A stretch of 21,038 bases of DNA from Novosphingobium sp. (GTDB lineage Bacteria > Pseudomonadota > Alphaproteobacteria > Sphingomonadales > Sphingomonadaceae): assembly GCA_020853995.1 (NCBI GenBank), contig JADYXV010000091.1, positions 1 through 21,038 of the forward strand. The letters run 5' to 3'. Position 1 is the first letter of the stretch; each line of letters starts with the position of its first letter. Below the pieces are notes generated by a model that was not told the DNA's origin, did no database searches, and saw nothing but the letters and a program-made list of their open reading frames with translations. The position numbers and the translations under genes are program-made. Shown piece by piece: positions 1 to 6,759 of this stretch.

Positions 1-294
1 CAATTGGGTAGGGAGATCACACCACAAAACCCGACCTTCGATACAACTGGAACAATCTATCGCCGCCAACCGACCTTTCAGGAACGCAAAGCCGACCTTT
101 CAGGAACACAGATACGATACTTCAGGAACTCCCCGTCGACACTTTCGGAACGGACCATTGCGACGAAGCTAGAAAAATACGCGAGTCGGACAGGGTGACG
201 CCGCGCTTAACTTATCTAACTTACTTTAAACCCATCTAACCGGCGGCGAAGCATTTTCAGGAACAATGATAATCGGAATAAAGGAACAGAGTGC
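1..294. other. Gene-free region, possible plasmid origin/control segment
   Basis: No convincing coding sequence was found here. The only open frame (4-198) runs through the direct repeats and has no protein-like character. Besides the 22-bp array there is an AT-rich patch at about 205-240 containing TATCTAAC and CATCTAAC. Two further repeat cores lie at 256-264 (TTCAGGAAC) and 279-287 (TAAAGGAAC), 23 bp apart and just 3' of the DUF1612 gene. Iterons beside an AT-rich stretch fit an origin of replication, but this is not proven. Confidence 0.4.
31..151. repeat. 22-bp iteron-like direct repeats (core TTCAGGAAC)
   Basis: Two 16-base copies of CCGACCTTTCAGGAAC lie at 70-85 and 92-107. The core TTCAGGAAC recurs at 121-129, and a diverged TTTCGGAAC lies at 143-151. 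The four cores start at 77, 99, 121 and 143, an exact 22-bp period, which is about two helical turns and typical of plasmid replication iterons. A diverged unit (CCGACCTT at 31-38, then CTGGAAC ending at 53) precedes them. That these are binding sites for a replication initiator is an inference; no initiator gene is visible in the window. Confidence 0.6.
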
Positions 295-1311
295 CTATAG
301 CTCCCGATCAATGCCGAGCTTTTCGAGCATCGCGTCAATTTCTGCCATCTCCCTTTCAAAATTTGAAAGAATAATCGCTGCATCTGGTGCCATTGTCGAA
401 AGGCTTTGCGGACGTCCGCGAGGGGCAGCACAAACGCCGAGCGCCACAGCAACATCGGGTGCGACGTAAGTACGCCAGGTTCCACGACCCGAAATCTCTG
501 TCAGCAAGCTTAGCCGGACCGCCCGTTCAAGCAATTTGCCAGCTCCTGAAATCGTGAGGCCCAGAAGCGGTGCGGCAGATCGGGCAGCCAGACAGGGCCG
601 CGATAGAGTGATGCGGGAAAGCGTTTCAAGCTTTCCTGGGCGATGTTCCGAGGCAATAGTGATCGCAGCGCGCCGCGTATTCGTTTCAAGCCGGTCAAGC
701 CTCTCCAGCCCTGCCTCTGCGGCCCTTGTGACCTGTTTGAGCAGCCGTTTGAGCAAGGCAGGGCGGGCATCGCGCAAAGACCGCTGCGCGGCGTCTCCGA
801 CGACCATACACGGCAAAGCAATGCGGGCGATGCCAAGCCGACGTAGCAGGACCGGGAATGCCAGCCAGGGCGCGCTGGTGCGGTCAGCACGGCTAAACTG
901 GTCCAACAGGGTGAGCGCACGGATCAGGGCAGGGGAATCATCCCAACCCGCGGGTCTCTCAAAAGTGAATGGCAGGTTTTCGGTCCAATGGCGGCCATCG
1001 GCTTCATTCAATTGCGAAAACCATCCTTCGTATGCAGCGAAGGGTTCGTCCTCGGTCCGTGGCACAGGGCGGGCGGGCAAACGCAAGCTGCAACGCTCTG
1101 CAATAATGTCTATTTCCTCAAGCGGCGATTGTTGAAGCTGCAGCGCTGCGGCGTACCCGGCCCAACCCGCGCGCAATTTCCAGCTTGTTCGCACTGAACT
1201 TGCGCAAACACGGCCATCCAGACGGGCAAGAGCTGCGCTGGCATCGGCCAGAGTGCTGGCCAAAGAAGCATCCCACTGGAGGGCGGTGAACGGAGTGACA
1301 GGGTACGACAT
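295..1311 (-). CDS. DUF1612/helix-turn-helix protein (RHE_PE00001-like)
   Basis: The 338-residue protein resembles the RHE_PE00001 group found on rhizobial and sphingomonad plasmids. That group carries a DUF1612 region followed by a C-terminal winged-helix-like DNA-binding domain. The C-terminal 110 residues contain the helix-turn-helix-like stretch LLGLTISGAGKLLERAV, then a GRGTWRTYVAPD wing. The ATG at 1309-1311 was preferred over the upstream TTG at 1333-1335; neither has a strong Shine-Dalgarno site. Its biochemical role is not established. It is expected to be a DNA-binding or plasmid-associated regulatory protein. Its 3' end lies beside the repeat array, which supports a replicon context. 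Confidence 0.75.
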   Translation of the reverse strand: MSYPVTPFTALQWDASLASTLADASAALARLDGRVCASSVRTSWKLRAGWAGYAAALQLQQSPLEEIDIIAERCSLRLPARPVPRTEDEPFAAYEGWFSQLNEADGRHWTENLPFTFERPAGWDDSPALIRALTLLDQFSRADRTSAPWLAFPVLLRRLGIARIALPCMVVGDAAQRSLRDARPALLKRLLKQVTRAAEAGLERLDRLETNTRRAAITIASEHRPGKLETLSRITLSRPCLAARSAAPLLGLTISGAGKLLERAVRLSLLTEISGRGTWRTYVAPDVAVALGVCAAPRGRPQSLSTMAPDAAIILSNFEREMAEIDAMLEKLGIDREL

Positions 1312-1524
1312 TGGCAAGATTGTAGACTGAAACAATACATTCAGTCCATGTGCATTGACAGCGATTTGATGCCGATTACGCCGTATCAGCGAAATGACAC
1401 TTGCAACTGTCGCCGCACCGGTTTGGTGGGCTTTATCCGCAACGGGGGCATCGCGCTACATACGAGTGCCTGAAATCACAGCGCAAACTGGTGCTGTCTA
1501 TAACGCAGCAACAGGTTAACAATA

Positions 1525-1557
1525 TTGACGGCGCAAGCAAAGTCGTCCAGCAATATT
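1525..1557 (+). promoter_or_regulatory. Possible promoter/control site of the CsgG-like gene
   Basis: A TTGACG hexamer at 1525-1530 looks like a -35 element. A CAATAT at 1551-1556 could be a -10, but the 20-bp spacing is too long for a good sigma-70 promoter. The heptamer CAATATT occurs twice, at 1520-1526 and 1551-1557. The site lies 41 bp upstream of the downstream start codon. Support is weak. Confidence 0.25.
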
Positions 1558-1597
1558 AAGTAAGAATCACTGATTAAGCACGCCTCGGGGGGCCGAA

Positions 1598-2557
1598 ATG
1601 AAGCACTTACTCGTGTCACTTGTAACAGCTTCGCTTCTGGCGACACCGGCAGTCGCAGCACCCAAGCAGGCCAAGCCTTCAAACGCTGAAAAGTTGCAAC
1701 GCCAGGCCGTGGCCGATGTTCCGCGTTGCGTGCGCAAATTGGGCACGATTTCGATCATGGACGGCGATGACCCGTCGGGTTGGTCGCAATTCAGCCTTGC
1801 GCCGCCGCAAAAGCTGCTCAAGGTCATTGTCCAGCGCTCGGGCTGTTTCAACATTGTGGACCGTGGCAGCGGATTGAACGCGGCACGGCTTGAACGCGAT
1901 ATTGGCGCAGGCCTTGGCCTTCAACGCAAATCGAATGTTGGCCAGAACCAGATCAAGGCTGCCGATTACGTATTGATTGCCGAAGTGCAGGCATCAAACC
2001 GTAATGCCCAGGGCAGTGGTGCCGCTGGCGCAATTGGCGGCATCCTTGGCGGACCGTTTGGCGGGCTTATAGGTGGCATTCGCAGCCGCAAGCTTGAAGC
2101 AAACACGGTGCTTTCGGTGACGAACGTCAGAACAACCGAGACGATTGCAACGATTGAAGGTTACGCGGCAAAGAACGATATCGGCTTTGGCGGCGGCGGC
2201 GCATTCTTTGCAGGAGTGGGCGCTGGCGCTGTCGGCGGTGGCTATGACAGCACGGACATTGGCCGTATCGTGACCCTGGCCTTTATCGATGCTTACGCCA
2301 AGCTTGTCACCGAACTGGGCGGGGTACAGGCAGGCAGTGAAGGCACAGCCGAAGCATCGCCTACGAAAAGCTTTGCCACCATTGCGCCCAGCGCCATGCG
2401 CAAGACAGCGGCAGCGGGTGGTGCGGTGATCCGCACATTGCCTTTGGGCGCAACGGTATATCCTACCGGAAACAAGCAAGGCCTGTGGTGGGAAGTTGCC
2501 GACGAGAATGACAATGTCGGTTGGGTATTGAACACCAAACTGCAACCGGCAAAGTAA
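1598..2557 (+). CDS. CsgG/HfaB-like secreted protein with C-terminal SH3-like domain
   Basis: The 319-residue protein begins with a Sec signal peptide (residues 1-21, ending PAVAA) and has no lipobox cysteine, so a soluble periplasmic form is more likely than a lipoprotein. Residues about 40-235 show the CsgG/HfaB pattern: a conserved Cys-bearing turn (RSGCFNIVDRG), an ADYVLIAEVQ strand, a glycine-rich segment (GAIGGILGGPFGGLIGGI) and a DIGRIVTLAFIDAY helix. The last 60 residues (AGGAVIRTLPLGATVYPTG, then GLWWEV and VGWV) fit a bacterial SH3 domain that would bind peptides or the cell wall. A GGGGGG Shine-Dalgarno run lies just upstream of the ATG. CsgG family members form outer membrane secretion pores or envelope assemblies; the exact role here is unknown. 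Confidence 0.8.
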   Translation: MKHLLVSLVTASLLATPAVAAPKQAKPSNAEKLQRQAVADVPRCVRKLGTISIMDGDDPSGWSQFSLAPPQKLLKVIVQRSGCFNIVDRGSGLNAARLERDIGAGLGLQRKSNVGQNQIKAADYVLIAEVQASNRNAQGSGAAGAIGGILGGPFGGLIGGIRSRKLEANTVLSVTNVRTTETIATIEGYAAKNDIGFGGGGAFFAGVGAGAVGGGYDSTDIGRIVTLAFIDAYAKLVTELGGVQAGSEGTAEASPTKSFATIAPSAMRKTAAAGGAVIRTLPLGATVYPTGNKQGLWWEVADENDNVGWVLNTKLQPAK

Positions 2558-2686
2558 CCCGTTCAAAAGACAGCCTTATAATGTCAGTTTCGTTAGGTCC
2601 GCCAGTTGCCTTGATCAGGGGAGGCACTGCCGTACCTCCAAAGTCGGCCGACCTCAGCCGTTAACCGGCAGTATTACAGGCTGACG

Positions 2687-2716
2687 CGCCACCCTGCACT
2701 TTGGTGCATAGTGGCG
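2687..2716 (+). terminator. Hairpin between CsgG-like gene and globin sensor
   Basis: CGCCAC (2687-2692) pairs with GTGGCG (2711-2716). Inside it GCAC (2696-2699) pairs with GTGC (2704-2707) around a TTTG loop, leaving a symmetrical CCT/ATA internal bulge. A short TTTGCTT follows. It could be a weak terminator for the gene ending at 2557 or a leader hairpin for the sensor gene. The T-run is poor, so termination is uncertain. Confidence 0.35.
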
Positions 2717-2795
2717 TTTGCTTAAGCTGCACCATCAAATGGCTTCAAACTCTGATGTTAATATCCGCATTCCAAACCATGCGGGGCAGCTTTCC

Positions 2796-4241
2796 ATGAC
2801 GACGACATCGCCAGAGTTGAAGGATCGTGTTGGCTTTTACGAGCTTGAGCGAAACAAGGAAAGCTTTGCACGGCTTGAACAGCTTCTTGAACGTTCGGTC
2901 GATGCTGGGTTGGAGCAGTTTTACAACAAGTTGACCGACACGCCCGAATTGCAGCGGTTCTTTGCATCGCGCGACCGGATCAGCCATGCCCGTTCTGCCC
3001 AGCGTGATCACTGGATCCAATTGTTCCGCAAGGGGCTTGACCAGTCCTATGTCGATCGTACCCGTATCATCGGCAACACCCATGCGCGTATCGGACTGGA
3101 GCCCAAGTGGTACATCGGTGGCTATGCCCTGATCATGGAGCATTTGATCAACGGCATGATGCTGCGCGGTCTCGGGCGGTTTTTGCCGGGCCGTCGCCGC
3201 ATGGCCAAAGATCTGGCTGCGCTGGTGAAAGTGGCGATGATCGACATGGATATGGCGCTGTCCGTCTATTTTGCCAAGGCCGAGGAGACGACCCGCGAAA
3301 TCGTGCTGGGGCAAATGGGTACAGCGCTGAAGTCATTGGCAGAGGGCGATCTGACGACCCGGATGACCGGCTTGCCGGAAAGCTACCGTCAGGCAGAGGA
3401 TGATTTCAACGCGGCAACCGCGCGTCTGGCCGAAACGATTGGCCTGGTATCCCAAGGGACCGAAAACCTTGCCACTTCGAGCAGCGAAATCCGCGCGGCA
3501 TCGGACAATCTGGCCGAGCGGACCGAACGGCAGGCCAGCAATGTGCAGGATTGCGCGCGGGCGATGAACGAATTGTCCGATGGCCTTGGCCGCACGTCGC
3601 AAGCGATGACGCATTTGCGCAAATCTGCGCATGAAGCCGAGTCAGAGGCAACCCACGGTCGCGAAGCCGTGCGTGAAGCAGTGGATGCGATGGCTGATGC
3701 GCAGCAAAGCGCGCAGGAAATTGTCCAGATCACCGAAATCATTGACGGGCTTGCCTTCCAGACCAATCTTCTGGCGCTGAATGCGGGCGTTGAAGCGGCA
3801 CGGGTGGGCGAAATGGGGCGCGGTTTCGCCGTCGTGGCCAACGAAGTGCGCGCATTGGCGCAGCGATCGTCCGAAGCGGCCGACAATATCAAACGTCTGC
3901 TTTCATCAAGCCGTGAACAAGTGGATCGCGGGGCCGAACTGGTGAAGGGGGCTGGCACCGTGCTGCATTCGATCATCGGCAAGGTGACAGATATCAGCGG
4001 CGGGGTAAGCGATGCCGCGCAATTGACGCAGGAGCAGGCCGTGCGCGCCAATGATGTCAACCGTGCCATTGCGGAAATGGACGTGATGACACAGCAGAAC
4101 GCAGCGATGGTGGAAGAAAGCGCGGCTGCCACGCGCAGCATGTCCGACACCACCGGCAAGCTGGCCAGCGCCGTGGCGCGTTTCAGGATCGCTATGGGTG
4201 GCAGCAGTGCAAGCGGCGCCAAGCATTTGCGCGCGGCTTGA
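2796..4241 (+). CDS. Globin-coupled sensor methyl-accepting chemotaxis protein (HemAT type)
   Basis: The 481-residue soluble protein, with no signal peptide or membrane segment, has an N-terminal protoglobin domain (about residues 10-165) fused to a chemotaxis signalling domain. The proximal haem histidine is most likely His96 in NTHARIGLEPKWYIGGY, the family signature. A HAMP-like linker (SLAEGDLTTRM) follows. The cytoplasmic hairpin tip is textbook (EIIDGLAFQTNLLALNAG, then GRGFAVVANEVRALAQRS). Such proteins sense O2 or another gas through haem and control CheA. The ATG at 2796 has GGGG nine bases upstream. ATG 2739 and TTG 2718 are in frame but lead through AT-rich wobble positions and directly abut a hairpin. 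No CheR-tethering pentapeptide is seen at the C terminus. It stands alone, with no che genes nearby. Confidence 0.9.
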   Translation: MTTTSPELKDRVGFYELERNKESFARLEQLLERSVDAGLEQFYNKLTDTPELQRFFASRDRISHARSAQRDHWIQLFRKGLDQSYVDRTRIIGNTHARIGLEPKWYIGGYALIMEHLINGMMLRGLGRFLPGRRRMAKDLAALVKVAMIDMDMALSVYFAKAEETTREIVLGQMGTALKSLAEGDLTTRMTGLPESYRQAEDDFNAATARLAETIGLVSQGTENLATSSSEIRAASDNLAERTERQASNVQDCARAMNELSDGLGRTSQAMTHLRKSAHEAESEATHGREAVREAVDAMADAQQSAQEIVQITEIIDGLAFQTNLLALNAGVEAARVGEMGRGFAVVANEVRALAQRSSEAADNIKRLLSSSREQVDRGAELVKGAGTVLHSIIGKVTDISGGVSDAAQLTQEQAVRANDVNRAIAEMDVMTQQNAAMVEESAAATRSMSDTTGKLASAVARFRIAMGGSSASGAKHLRAA

Positions 4242-4283
4242 AACTTGGCCCCCAAGCTGCGTGACAAGCGGGAAGTGAAAGCC

Positions 4284-4299
4284 TATATTCGGACCGAAT
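4284..4299 (+). promoter_or_regulatory. Palindromic operator over the toxin-antitoxin promoter
   Basis: ATTCGGACCGAAT (4287-4299) is a perfect 13-bp inverted repeat centred on A4293. It overlaps TATATT (4284-4289), a good -10 element. The antitoxin ATG lies 20 bases downstream, with GGAG at 4307-4310. Phd/YefM antitoxins typically repress their own operon by binding such palindromes, so autoregulation is inferred. Confidence 0.5.
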
Positions 4300-4318
4300 T
4301 TGGACTGGAGCGACCCCG

Positions 4319-4606
4319 ATGGGCCTTGAAACGCGCATAAAGCCGATCAGTTACCTCAAGGCCAATAGCGCCGAAGTGATCCGTGAGTTGAACGAAGGCG
4401 CGCCGCCGCTGATCATCACGCAGAACGGTGAGGCCAAGGCCGTATTGCAGGATGCGGCCAGTTATTACCAGATGCAGGAAACTATGGCCCTGTTGAAGCT
4501 GCTGGCCATGGCGCGTGACAATATTGCGGCGGGGAATGTGCAGCCGTTAGAGGGCCTGGCTGATCGTATCCGTGCAAGGGCATTGGCGGAGCGCACTGAA
4601 AAGTGA
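4319..4606 (+). CDS. Type II antitoxin, Phd/YefM family
   Basis: The 95-residue protein has the Phd/YefM DNA-binding fold at residues 5-55 (ISYLKANSAEVIRELNEG, then PLIITQNGEAKAVLQD), which binds the operon promoter. A helical, charged C-terminal half (MALLKLLAMARDNIAAGN onward) would wrap and neutralise the toxin. GGAG at 4307-4310 gives a well-spaced ribosome binding site. Its stop overlaps the toxin GTG start by four bases, the usual antitoxin-first arrangement that couples translation of the two proteins. Confidence 0.9.
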   Translation: MGLETRIKPISYLKANSAEVIRELNEGAPPLIITQNGEAKAVLQDAASYYQMQETMALLKLLAMARDNIAAGNVQPLEGLADRIRARALAERTEK

Positions 4607-4947
4607 TTGCGCGCGTCGCGATCACAATTGCTGACCAAGCGGCAGACGATCTGTACCAGATTTACGCAGCACGTCTGGACCAACGCGGCCCGGAAGGACC
4701 GGATGGAGCAGAGGCATTGCTTGATGCCTTGATGGTCACAATCCATGGCCTTGCCGATTACCCCGAACGCGGCCCTGTTCCGCCGGAATTGGAAGCTCTG
4801 GGTGAGCGCAATTGGCGGCAGATTACCCATGCGCCCTATCGCGTCATTTACCTGCTGGAAGGCGATGCGGTAACCATTGCACTGGTGGCCGACAGCCGCC
4901 GTGATTTTGCCAGCCTGTTGCAAAAACGTTTGTTGAGCGCCCGTTAG
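4603..4947 (+). CDS. Type II toxin, RelE/ParE family
   Basis: The 114-residue protein matches the RelE/ParE superfamily. An N-terminal helix pair (ADQAADDLYQIYAARL) is followed by the C-terminal sheet with the conserved string APYRVIYLLEGDAVTIALV and DSRRDFASLLQKRLL. RelE members cleave mRNA on the ribosome and ParE members poison DNA gyrase; the sequence alone does not decide which applies. It starts with GTG at 4603 inside the antitoxin stop (GTGA overlap). It ends 18 bases from the convergent photolyase-like gene. Confidence 0.88.
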   Translation: MIARVAITIADQAADDLYQIYAARLDQRGPEGPDGAEALLDALMVTIHGLADYPERGPVPPELEALGERNWRQITHAPYRVIYLLEGDAVTIALVADSRRDFASLLQKRLLSAR

Positions 4948-4964
4948 CTTTCAGGCGCTAGATA

Positions 4965-6122
4965 TCAGGCTAGGCCTTGCTGGCGCAGCAAATCCGGTAT
5001 GCGCGTTTTCAACTGGAAGAAGCCCTTGGTACAATACGGCCAGGCAAGGCGATCCCATTCGCGTTGATGTTCAGCCAATGCAATGCCTTGCGCGCCCAAG
5101 GCAGGCGCGAGCTGCGATAGTGCAGCAGCAACAGGCCCGACCGGCGCAAAACCTGTGATGATCTGCGTGCAGCCATGTGCGCGGGCGAGGGTGCCAAGGT
5201 CATCGGCATTCTCGATGGCCGGGCACTGCCAATGCGCGGCAGCGCGGGTGAGGGCATCGCTTTGTGCCACCCTGTCTGCCCCGCAAAAAGCGATGTTCTG
5301 TGTGGTTGCAACGGCGCGAATGTTTATCGCCGGCAGTTCCGTTTCCAGCGAGCAATCCTCTGGCGTTATCAGCACAATGGTGGGCCGGGCAGGATCGGGT
5401 GTCATCGGGTTGCGCAGGGGAGTGCGCGGGAAAAGGGGGGTATCTTGCGGGATGCTTGCGAGGCTGGCAAGACCGCTTGCGTGCAATTGGTTGCCTGTCA
5501 TTGCGGCAATGCGGTCAGCATCGGCCAGATAGGCTTTGCCCGCCGTGTGCAAACCGGCAACCCAACGCCAGCTGAGCGTGTTCGAGGCCGGGTCTGCATC
5601 GATCAGCCGATCATATGTCCACGATGCACCCAACTGCCAAGGCAAACCCAGCGTGAAGGTCCAGATCGAGGCGACCTGCATCCTGGCCCAATTGTGCAAA
5701 TATCCGGTTTCGGCCAATTCGCGCGCCCAATGATCGAACGCGGCAATGCCGGTTCGGCCTTCGATTGCCGCAGACGCTGCTCGCGCGATGGCTGGGTTGG
5801 CCTGCTGTAGCGCAGCTTCGCCCAGCGTTTGCGTCCACAAGCCGGGCCGCGCTTCGAGCCAACCCTTCCAGTACGTGCGCCAGAACACCTCGGCGATGAA
5901 CTTTTCAGCACGTTCAAATGGATGCGCAGCAAGGACTGTACGCACCACTTCGTCCTCGGCAATAACCCGACGACGCAATGCAGCGGACAGGCGCGAAACA
6001 TCATCATGATCGCCATCAGCGCTCACGAAATTGCGCCGCGCGCCATAGGCTGAACCGGCGCGCGGCGTGAATTGGGCCAGACGGGCGAGGGCATCGCTGC
6101 GGGTGAAGGGGAATGCGGTCAT
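4965..6122 (-). CDS. Cryptochrome/photolyase FAD-domain protein with C-terminal alpha/beta domain
   Basis: The 385-residue protein has the photolyase FAD-binding fold in its N-terminal 210 residues. Characteristic strings are FIAEVFWRTYWKGWLE (75-90), GYLHNWARMQVAS (140-152) and LIDADPASNTLSWRW (173-187), which in photolyases hold FAD and contact the lesion. Residues about 245-385 look like a Rossmann-type alpha/beta domain (TIVLITPEDCSLE; ALTRAAAHW; HGCTQIITGFAPVGPVAAAL), ending in a WPYCTKGFFQLK segment reminiscent of a photolyase antenna domain. In canonical photolyases that domain comes first, so the order appears swapped. The start ATG at 6120-6122 fits homologues of this short alphaproteobacterial class; the frame stays open upstream but runs antisense to another gene. 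DNA repair or blue-light sensing is inferred. Confidence 0.82.
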   Translation of the reverse strand: MTAFPFTRSDALARLAQFTPRAGSAYGARRNFVSADGDHDDVSRLSAALRRRVIAEDEVVRTVLAAHPFERAEKFIAEVFWRTYWKGWLEARPGLWTQTLGEAALQQANPAIARAASAAIEGRTGIAAFDHWARELAETGYLHNWARMQVASIWTFTLGLPWQLGASWTYDRLIDADPASNTLSWRWVAGLHTAGKAYLADADRIAAMTGNQLHASGLASLASIPQDTPLFPRTPLRNPMTPDPARPTIVLITPEDCSLETELPAINIRAVATTQNIAFCGADRVAQSDALTRAAAHWQCPAIENADDLGTLARAHGCTQIITGFAPVGPVAAALSQLAPALGAQGIALAEHQREWDRLAWPYCTKGFFQLKTRIPDLLRQQGLA

Positions 6123-6233
6123 CGCAGGCCAGATACGCAGGCGCCGGTCCTGCGGCGACGTGTCAGGATGGCCATGTTGCCGGGCGCGCGGTATTTCGGC
6201 AAGGGCTGGGGCAAAGCAGGGGAGCCGCATCAC

Positions 6234-6701
6234 ATGCCATTTGCCAATTTGCCGCGTCCGGTGGTGGTGCTGGGGCTTTCGGGATGGTTGCCGCAAGCGA
6301 TCTGCCTGTGGCTGGTGCTGGCTGGCGGGCCTCTGGGATGGAGCGCGCTGGCCGCAGGCTGCTTTTATGCCGCGCTCATCCTGTCGTTTCTGGGCGGAAT
6401 GTGGTGGATGACGGCGCTGCTGCGCGGTGCCCGCCATGCCGAGATCTATGTGGTGGCGGTTTTGCCCAGCCTGATCGGACTGGCCGCGCTGTTGCCGTGG
6501 ACTGTGGGCTGGAACTGGCCGGGGCCGGCGCTGGCGGTGCTGGGTGCGCTTTTGCTGGCCAGCCCGCTGGTGGACAAATGGTTGTCCCGCATGGTGGAAC
6601 TGCCCGCCGGTTGGCTGGCCTTGCGCATGGTGATGGCAGGGGGCCTTGGCACCTTGACACTGGCCTTGGCGTGGGCCGAACAGGGGCTTGCCGGGCGATG
6701 A
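6234..6701 (+). CDS. DUF3429 family membrane protein
   Basis: The 155-residue protein has about five hydrophobic segments, including VVVLGLSGWLPQAICLWLVL, ALAAGCFYAALILSFLGGMWW, VVAVLPSLIGLAALLPW and ALAVLGALLLAS. The FYAALILSFLGGMWW string with the loop before it is typical of DUF3429 inner membrane proteins of alphaproteobacteria. Their function is unknown. The ATG at 6234 was chosen because AGGGGAG sits nine bases upstream; the same frame is open back to 6072, but that stretch overlaps the divergent photolyase-like gene and lacks family-like sequence. It converges on the aldehyde dehydrogenase gene. Confidence 0.8.
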   Translation: MPFANLPRPVVVLGLSGWLPQAICLWLVLAGGPLGWSALAAGCFYAALILSFLGGMWWMTALLRGARHAEIYVVAVLPSLIGLAALLPWTVGWNWPGPALAVLGALLLASPLVDKWLSRMVELPAGWLALRMVMAGGLGTLTLALAWAEQGLAGR

Positions 6702-6759
6702 TCTGGCGGCCCTTCTCGGCTTGAGACAATCTACCGCAAGTCCACCGCCCCAAGCCTGT

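Noticed and set aside
31..151. CRISPR array
   Set aside because: The repeats are short (9-16 bases), phased at 22 bp without unique spacers of CRISPR length, and no cas genes are present.
4..198. 64-codon plus-strand frame at the left end
   Set aside because: It reads through the 22-bp direct repeats and has no protein-like features.
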